Of a stretch of DNA of 64,000 bases, positions 58,500 to 64,000 are shown one piece after another. The first letter of the stretch is position 1; every line of letters starts with the position of its first letter. The notes beneath the pieces are model-generated. The model had not been told where the DNA came from. It did not search any database and worked only from the letters and a program-made list of their open reading frames with translations. This DNA is from Dactylellina haptotyla (Eukaryota > Ascomycota > Orbiliomycetes > Orbiliales > Orbiliaceae): contig CM062379.1 of the NCBI GenBank assembly GCA_031310005.1, positions 5,394,001 through 5,458,000 of the forward strand, in the 5' to 3' direction. A program made the position numbers and the translations under genes.

Positions 58500-61397
58500 A
58501 TGAACGCCGACCACGAGCCGGTCACCGATGCCTCCGAGCCGTACGCTGCGAACGAGTACCCCCCGGAGTTCGTCAAGGACTACACGAACAAAAAACGTAC
58601 GGAATTATTATCAAACCAACCCTGACAGTTGGAGGTGGGAGTGCTGACATCCAAATCTACAGATATCGAGCAGTTTGCTCAAATCTTAACCGCTCCACCA
58701 ACTGCGCCGGACGTATTTATCAGTGCCGAAAGTGACTGGAAACCGATCAGACAGCGTGTTGGGAAGCGGAGGAGAAAGTCCAGAAAGGACGAGACGAGAG
58801 AGGGTACTACAACCCAGCCTTCCCTGGTTCTTGAATGGGGGTGTTTGTGTGCTAACATCGTCTAGGATACGGGTATGCGCTGTTTAGTTGGCCGCTGCTG
58901 TTGGTAGTCTTCGGCTGGATCCTCTTCCTCGGGTGGGTTTCTCTGTGCTCGAGATACACAATTGCTGTAGGCATGCTAACGAGACTCGGCTGATTATAGG
59001 CTCCTATATTTCCTCACTCGAATATACATCTGGCTCTACGAACACTTTATAACGCACCGTGGAAAGCGTCAACGCCTGCGACTCGCCCTCCGGCGAGCCC
59101 GAAACTACGAAGAATGGAGGATAGCTGCGCAGGACTTGGATGCCTATCTGGGTGCTGACGAGTGGAGGGAGACCGATGAATTCAGCTACTACGACTATAC
59201 TACCATCCGACGGGTCTTACAAGAGCTGGAAGATTTCCGTGCACGTGTGAAGTACGACGACGACGCGATTGAAGGGCTCGCAGCTTTGGTGCGAGGATGT
59301 GTCAAGAATGATTTCGCAGGAATCGAAAACCCGAGATTGTATAGCCAAACTTATTACGGGACCAAGAACCTGCTGCAAGAATACTATGATGAGTGTGCGT
59401 TTGCTCGAATCCCTCCTGATATCTTGAAGAAACTACTAACATGCTGCTCATCAGTGGAGAGGTGCCTCCGAATACTCGTAGATACCGACCAGCTCGGCCT
59501 TGACGAAAAGCGAAGACTATTCAAACACCTCTCCAAAAACCTCGGCCGAAGCGCTCTGTGTCTCTCTGGTGGAGCATGTTTCGCCTACTATCATTTCGGA
59601 GTCGTCCGAGCCCATCTCGACGCAGGTGTCATCCCAAACATCATTACTGGAACATCAGGCGGCGGCCTTGTTGCAGCTCTGGTCGGCACCCGAACCGATG
59701 ATGAGCTCAAGATTGTCATTCGCCCCGAGCTCGCAGATAAGATCACAGCCTGTCACGACAGCATGGCGGTCTGGATGGCCAGATGGTCACGAACAGGTGC
59801 TAGATTCGATTCCGTCGACTGGGCATCCCGGGCTCTCTGGTTCACTAGAGGCAGTATGACTTTCAGAGAAGCCTACGAACGGACTGGCAGAACCCTCAAC
59901 ATATCCTGCGTTCCCTCGAACCCAAACAGCCCTAGCATCCTTTTAAACCACATCACCGCCCCGGACTGTGTTATCTGGACAGCGCTACTAGCATCTGCTG
60001 CTGTCCCCGGAATCCTGAACCCCGTTGTTCTCATGATGAAAACCAAAAAGGACGATCTGATACCCTACTCCTTCGGCCACAAATGGAAAGACGGCAGTAT
60101 CCGCACCGACATCCCAATCCAAGCGCTGAACCTGCATTTCAACGTCAACTTCCCCATTGTCTCACAAGTCAATCCACACATCACCCTCTTCTTCTTCTCC
60201 TCAAGAGGAACCGTCGGCCGTCCCGTATCCCACCGCAAAGGTCGCGGCTGGCGTGGCGGGTTCCTCGGAAGCGCGGCAGAACAGTACCTCAAGCTCGACC
60301 TGAACAAGTGGCTGAAAGTCCTCCGCCATCTCGAACTCCTCCCCCGCCCGATGGGTACCGACTGGAGTAACCTCTTTCTCCAGCGTTTCTACGGCAGAGT
60401 CAACATTCTCCCGCGCACGAAATTGATAGATTACTACTACATCCTCTCCGACCCGACGCGGGAGCGACTCTCGTGGATGATCAATTCCGGCGAGCACGCT
60501 ACGTTTCCCAAGTTGATGTTTATCGCCAATCGGATGAAAATCGAGCGATTAGTCGAGGAGGGTAGGAGGAAGCATAAAGGGAAGGGAGCGGAGTTGGAAG
60601 CCATATTGAGCGCGGAGGATATCGTCAGTCTGTTGAAGAAGAAGCGGGATACCCCTGGAACGATGAGCAAGCGCAGTTCGCGGCGGATATCAACCGACCT
60701 TTCAAACCTTATCGGTACCGCGGCGTCTGCTGCCGGCGGCGGTGGTAGCGGATTGGGTATTCGCGATTCGGTTAGCGGTGGAGGAATCAGCGGCGGAAGC
60801 GGTACGAACACCGAGGAAACGAACTCCCCGATCGCTCCGCCGTCGGGCGCTACTAGTCCGAACGTGAAGCGGTTCAGTTGGTTCAAAGGCGGGTTGTGGC
60901 CGGGGAGTATCAACGACGTGCTGGCGTCGCCGAAGAATACTGAGTTCCGGCGTCGTAGTGTGGCTAGTTTGAGAAATATGGTGTCCAGGAATGGCAGTCA
61001 AGAGACGGTTAGAGGCTTACTTGACCCCACCGGAACTGGGCCGCTTACTTCTAGCCCTGCGGCGCTGGATAGCGGCATGAGTGAAGGAGAAGGGGGTGGA
61101 AGGTATTTTGGTGCTGCTGGTGGGGAGTTTGGCGGGGACGAGGATTTCACAAGTGCGGTTAACACGGAAGATAGTGCTAGTGCTAGCGAGGGAGATATAT
61201 TTAGTGGGAGTGAGGTTGAGAGGGACGATGATGAGGATTTCGACGATGATGATGACGAAGGCGGGTTGGAGATGCGGAGGGGAACGGTTACGACGAGGAA
61301 CCGATGGCCGGGGAGTGATAACGATGGCGATAGTGAAATGGATGACGTTGGTGGAAGGCCGGGGAGAGTTGAGTTTCTTAGTGCTAGACCGACATAG
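58500..61397 (+). CDS. Membrane-anchored patatin-like lipase/phospholipase (TGL3/4/5-like)
   Basis: Model: join(58500..58596, 58663..58803, 58866..58932, 59000..59394, 59455..61397), 880 aa. Residues about 80-117 form a membrane anchor (WPLLLVVFGWILFL, then LLYFLTRIYIWL). The patatin domain has the oxyanion block SGGACFAYYHFGV, the nucleophile GTSGGG (Ser301) and the Asp motif KDGSIRTDIP (Asp446). Fungal relatives are lipid-droplet triacylglycerol lipases and the related patatin-like phospholipase group. The C-terminal 300 residues are low in complexity, Ser/Gly-rich, then very acidic (RDDDEDFDDDDDEGG). The fourth intron (59395-59454, donor GTGCGT, branch CTAAC) is exactly 60 nt and stop-free. 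Removing it joins YYDE to LERCLRILVD as relatives show. Substrate is inferred from family. Confidence 0.93.
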
Positions 61398-61809
61398 AGG
61401 GTGGGTTATTGTTATCTTGATGTTTGAGGTTGTCTTCATAAAATGTTATATCATTGGCGCGGTTGTACAGTTCTTTTCCATCTCTCTCTTTTTATGCAGC
61501 GGAAGAAAACGCTAAACTGGAAAAATTATTATCGGGATTTTGGGCATTTTTATAATTGGAGTCGGAATTTTTATATCGGCTAGACCATCAGCGGATTCTT
61601 AACTACATGACAAAACGAGAAAGACGAAGTTTGGTTTTATTGACTAGCAGATCTTTGTATTCCATAGCTTTTTGTTAATATATTAGTCTGGCATTATGGA
61701 AATATCTCAATCATTGCGCTTTTCAGCATACTTCTAGCATTTAATACGAAGTTTATCTAATATCATGACCATGTCGCCGCTCTCAATATTCTCTCAACAA
61801 TACCACCGC
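61398..61809. other. Intergenic, convergent 3' region
   Basis: A/T-rich 3' space between the patatin gene (plus) and the LYR-protein gene (minus). No gene is recognised. Confidence 0.5.
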
Positions 61810-62198
61810 TCAGCTGTACATCCTCTTGATAGCTCGGTATTTCTTCAGATAGTACCTTGATTAGGCGTTTATAAATTTAGTACGAATTTTCAAGACTGAT
61901 GTCATTCACGAGGTATATACGTACAGAGCTTCGATCTCCTTTTTGACGTATTTGGCCAGCTCTATTCGTTTCTTGATCTCTGCGTCGTCTGTTATATTTG
62001 CCGCCTTGGAGAACGCTGCGTGGCAGCGGGTGCGGAAATAGTCGTAGCCTAGTGGGTATGATCTACCTTGGAACAAGAGTTCTGTGCATATCAATGCAAT
62101 GTTCAGTGTTTGTATTGCACGATGAGCTGTGGTGGTGTACAAGCAGGTGCTAGCATACCCTTGTAGATGCTTTTGACTTGGTAGCGGAGGGCGGACAT
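61810..62198 (-). CDS. LYR-motif mitochondrial protein, LYRM5/ETFRF1-like
   Basis: Model on the minus strand: exons 62198..62159, 62081..61925, 61855..61810, 80 aa. It begins [20 protein letters not shown], which carries the LYR-family pattern (L-R-Y, then K and F/Y spacing). It continues with [16 protein letters not shown] and [27 protein letters not shown]. The last 15 residues come from a short third exon; donor GTACGT at 61924 and acceptor TCAAG at 61856 restore the KKYRAIKR end seen in LYRM5. Reading past that donor gives a false end, [12 protein letters not shown]5/ETFRF1 proteins bind electron-transfer flavoprotein in the mitochondrial matrix and remove its flavin. That role is inferred from similarity over the whole length. 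Confidence 0.87.
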
Positions 62199-64000
62199 GT
62201 TGTCCTGCTTGTTACATTTTCTCTGTGAGAGCAAGTTGAGTGTACATCGAAGTTGAGGAGCTCTTCGATTGTAACCTTGTGGTGGATTATTCAACTGTAG
62301 AGTAGATGGTCTGTGGTACGTAAATTTAACGCGAACGTCTGTGGTACCTGGGGTTCCTTGACATCAACGATACAATGCGAACAACACGAAACCTCCAACA
62401 AACACGCGTACAAGAAGTCGACAGTCCTCGTGCGTTAGTCAAATAAAGAAAAATGTCAGTAACAGGGTAAGAAATTAGTGGGTATATAAGAAGTTTTTCG
62501 GGGACTATATAATGCTTAATTCGTATTAAGAGAATCATTAAGAACTTATAAGAGCTGCTGAAGGAGCTATCGAAGGGATGTAGAGTTATTGGATACTTCG
62601 TGATGAAACTGCCCCGTCTGGCTTCGAGACAGATCGTGGCTCGTTTTACAGAGATCCGGAGAGGAAGAAGTAAATGCAGTCTTATACCTAGAAAAAGAAG
62701 ATAAACGGACAGGCTTCCTTTGTCAACGCTATCCTGAAACCTTCTAAGTAGACGTAATAAAATTTTTCTTCAGGGCGGAAACCCGTGACTGCTATTCTCT
62801 ACGCTTCCTTTCTAACACTGATGTAAGCGGCGTAAATATTCACAAATCGCAACTATATAAATCTTGGCCTCACTTCCTATTGCTTGAAAATATCTTTCCT
62901 CTTACATCGATTTTGAACAAGTATTCTCAGCTTCATATATCACAAAACTCATAAAATATCTAATATCATATGTTCTTCGGTCAACTCGGGATCGAGTCTA
63001 TTTGAATATTTCTGGTTCAGCCAGATTCTTGATAACTTTTCACGATGACAAAAAAAATTCTAAGCTTGTTTAGGGGCGTCAAAAATTACGGCTTAATATC
63101 CTGGGAATAAATTCTCAGTAACTCTTAGGAGGCATAACCAATCTGTCTTAAAATATAACCTATTGAGACCACTTCGATGAGTAGATGGTTCATGAGAAAG
63201 GTAATTGGCGAATATGACATCGTCAATATTCGCCAGCTACAGAAAAAACCCATTCCCCCACGGTCCCCCCAATGACAACATAAAGCCCATAGTGATGAGA
63301 ACCAATTTAGGGATAAACCAAAGTAACTCCTTGAGGCCGTCAGCTTACTCAAGCTGAGACCCCAGTACGTGCTCAGACATAAGACTAGAAAATTGACTAT
63401 GTGCTGTTTGTGATGCTAATAAAGTACCCTCTTCTTCTGTGGGGTGAAACAGCTTTGGGTGCTCTGTCGACCCGAATTCGAAAAAGTGTCATCTTGTGTG
63501 GTTCCGGCTTCCAGCGAAGCCGATCACTATCTATGCACCTAAGGAAGCTAGAAGTATTTGAGATGAGAAATAACATAACAAGTCAATCCTATATCAAAAA
63601 CCTGGACCGATCAAAATACTAGGTAGAATATGGAAGTCAAATATAAAATTCAATTCATATCAACTATATCTGTGATATATGGTGGTGTTCTGGTGCCAAG
63701 AGTAGTCATGGGAGCTGTTCTTAACACTAAAACAATAATAATAATATTAAGAAAACGGGCTATTGTGCAGAGGCTCGTTATTGCTGAAAACCAAACAATG
63801 CATATTCCCAATTTACGTCAAACACAAAGGAACTTAATAACAATACTATAACTAAGGACCCATAGCTGGTGTAGTCACGGTCGCGTCGACCAGTTACATC
63901 ATGTGGTTGTCCAGGAGAATCGAATGACATAGTGGTAGTTGGAATAGCGGAGACATTGGATGGTCATTGCCGACCATCTCATGTCTCCGATGCTCTTAAG
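62199..64000. other. Intergenic, A/T-rich right end of window
   Basis: About 1.8 kb with no recognised gene. The last 700 bases are A/T-rich with short frames (63401-63622, 63630-63851) that resemble nothing known. An imperfect inverted repeat lies at the very end (63949-63988). A gene or element may continue beyond the window. Confidence 0.4.
63949..63988. repeat. Imperfect inverted repeat near window end
   Basis: GGAGACATTGGATGGTC (63949-63965) pairs with GACCATCTCATGTCTCC (63972-63988) over 17 positions with two mismatches, separated by six bases. It could be a hairpin in RNA or part of a decayed mobile element whose rest lies outside the window. Confidence 0.7.

Overview
The window is nuclear DNA of a filamentous ascomycete (Pezizomycotina). 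The evidence is that most genes are interrupted by short introns (about 45-100 nt) with GT..AG ends and CTAAC/CTGAC-like branch points. The gene content also fits: a PalB-type calpain of the fungal ambient-pH pathway, a fungal rhodopsin-domain membrane protein, a PDE2-like phosphodiesterase and a MED11 subunit. The species cannot be fixed by eye. Intron-rich genes, large intergenic spaces and divergent secreted proteases are compatible with an early-diverging class such as Orbiliomycetes or Pezizomycetes, but that is inference only.

I could build 18 protein-coding gene models and joined their exons by hand, so that frame is kept through to the stop. Left part (1-22.2 kb): an STK11IP/LIP1-like leucine-rich-repeat protein (+), a secreted pepsin-family aspartic protease (-), PP1 catalytic subunit (+), uracil phosphoribosyltransferase (-), a Rdx/SelWTH thioredoxin-like protein (-) and an RRM/SR splicing factor (+). 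Middle part (22-45 kb): a long region without recognisable genes, then a cyclic-nucleotide phosphodiesterase (+), PalB/Rim13 calpain (-), a peroxisomal ANT1-like carrier (+) and SAR1 GTPase (-). Right part (45-62 kb): a subtilisin-like protein lacking its serine nucleophile (-), a seven-helix fungal rhodopsin-domain protein (-), an orphan with internal repeats (-), MED11 (-), ATP synthase delta subunit (+), a TMEM223/Mrx15-like mitochondrial protein (-), a membrane-anchored patatin lipase (+) and an LYRM5/ETFRF1-like LYR protein (-).

Transcription direction alternates. Divergent pairs (Rdx/SR, PalB/ANT1, MED11/ATP16, TMEM223-like/patatin) share short upstream regions, and convergent pairs (PP1/UPRT, PDE/PalB, ANT1/SAR1, ATP16/TMEM223-like, patatin/LYRM) share 3' spaces. 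There is no sign of a biosynthetic cluster or operon. Most genes are housekeeping: signalling by PP1 and cAMP phosphodiesterase, vesicle budding by SAR1, mitochondrial energy metabolism (ATP16, the LYR protein, the Mrx15-like protein) and lipid metabolism (patatin, peroxisomal carrier). The accessory-looking part is the aspartic protease and the subtilase-like/rhodopsin pair.

No convincing tRNA, rRNA, CRISPR-like array or intact transposon was seen. The least ordinary observations are the predicted pseudo-subtilase, a 12-nt microexon in the UPRT gene, a 0.53-kb first intron in the SR-protein gene, several stop-free in-frame introns, two strong hairpins in non-coding DNA and two long pyrimidine-rich leaders upstream of PP1 and the phosphodiesterase. 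I found no clearly new multi-gene system.
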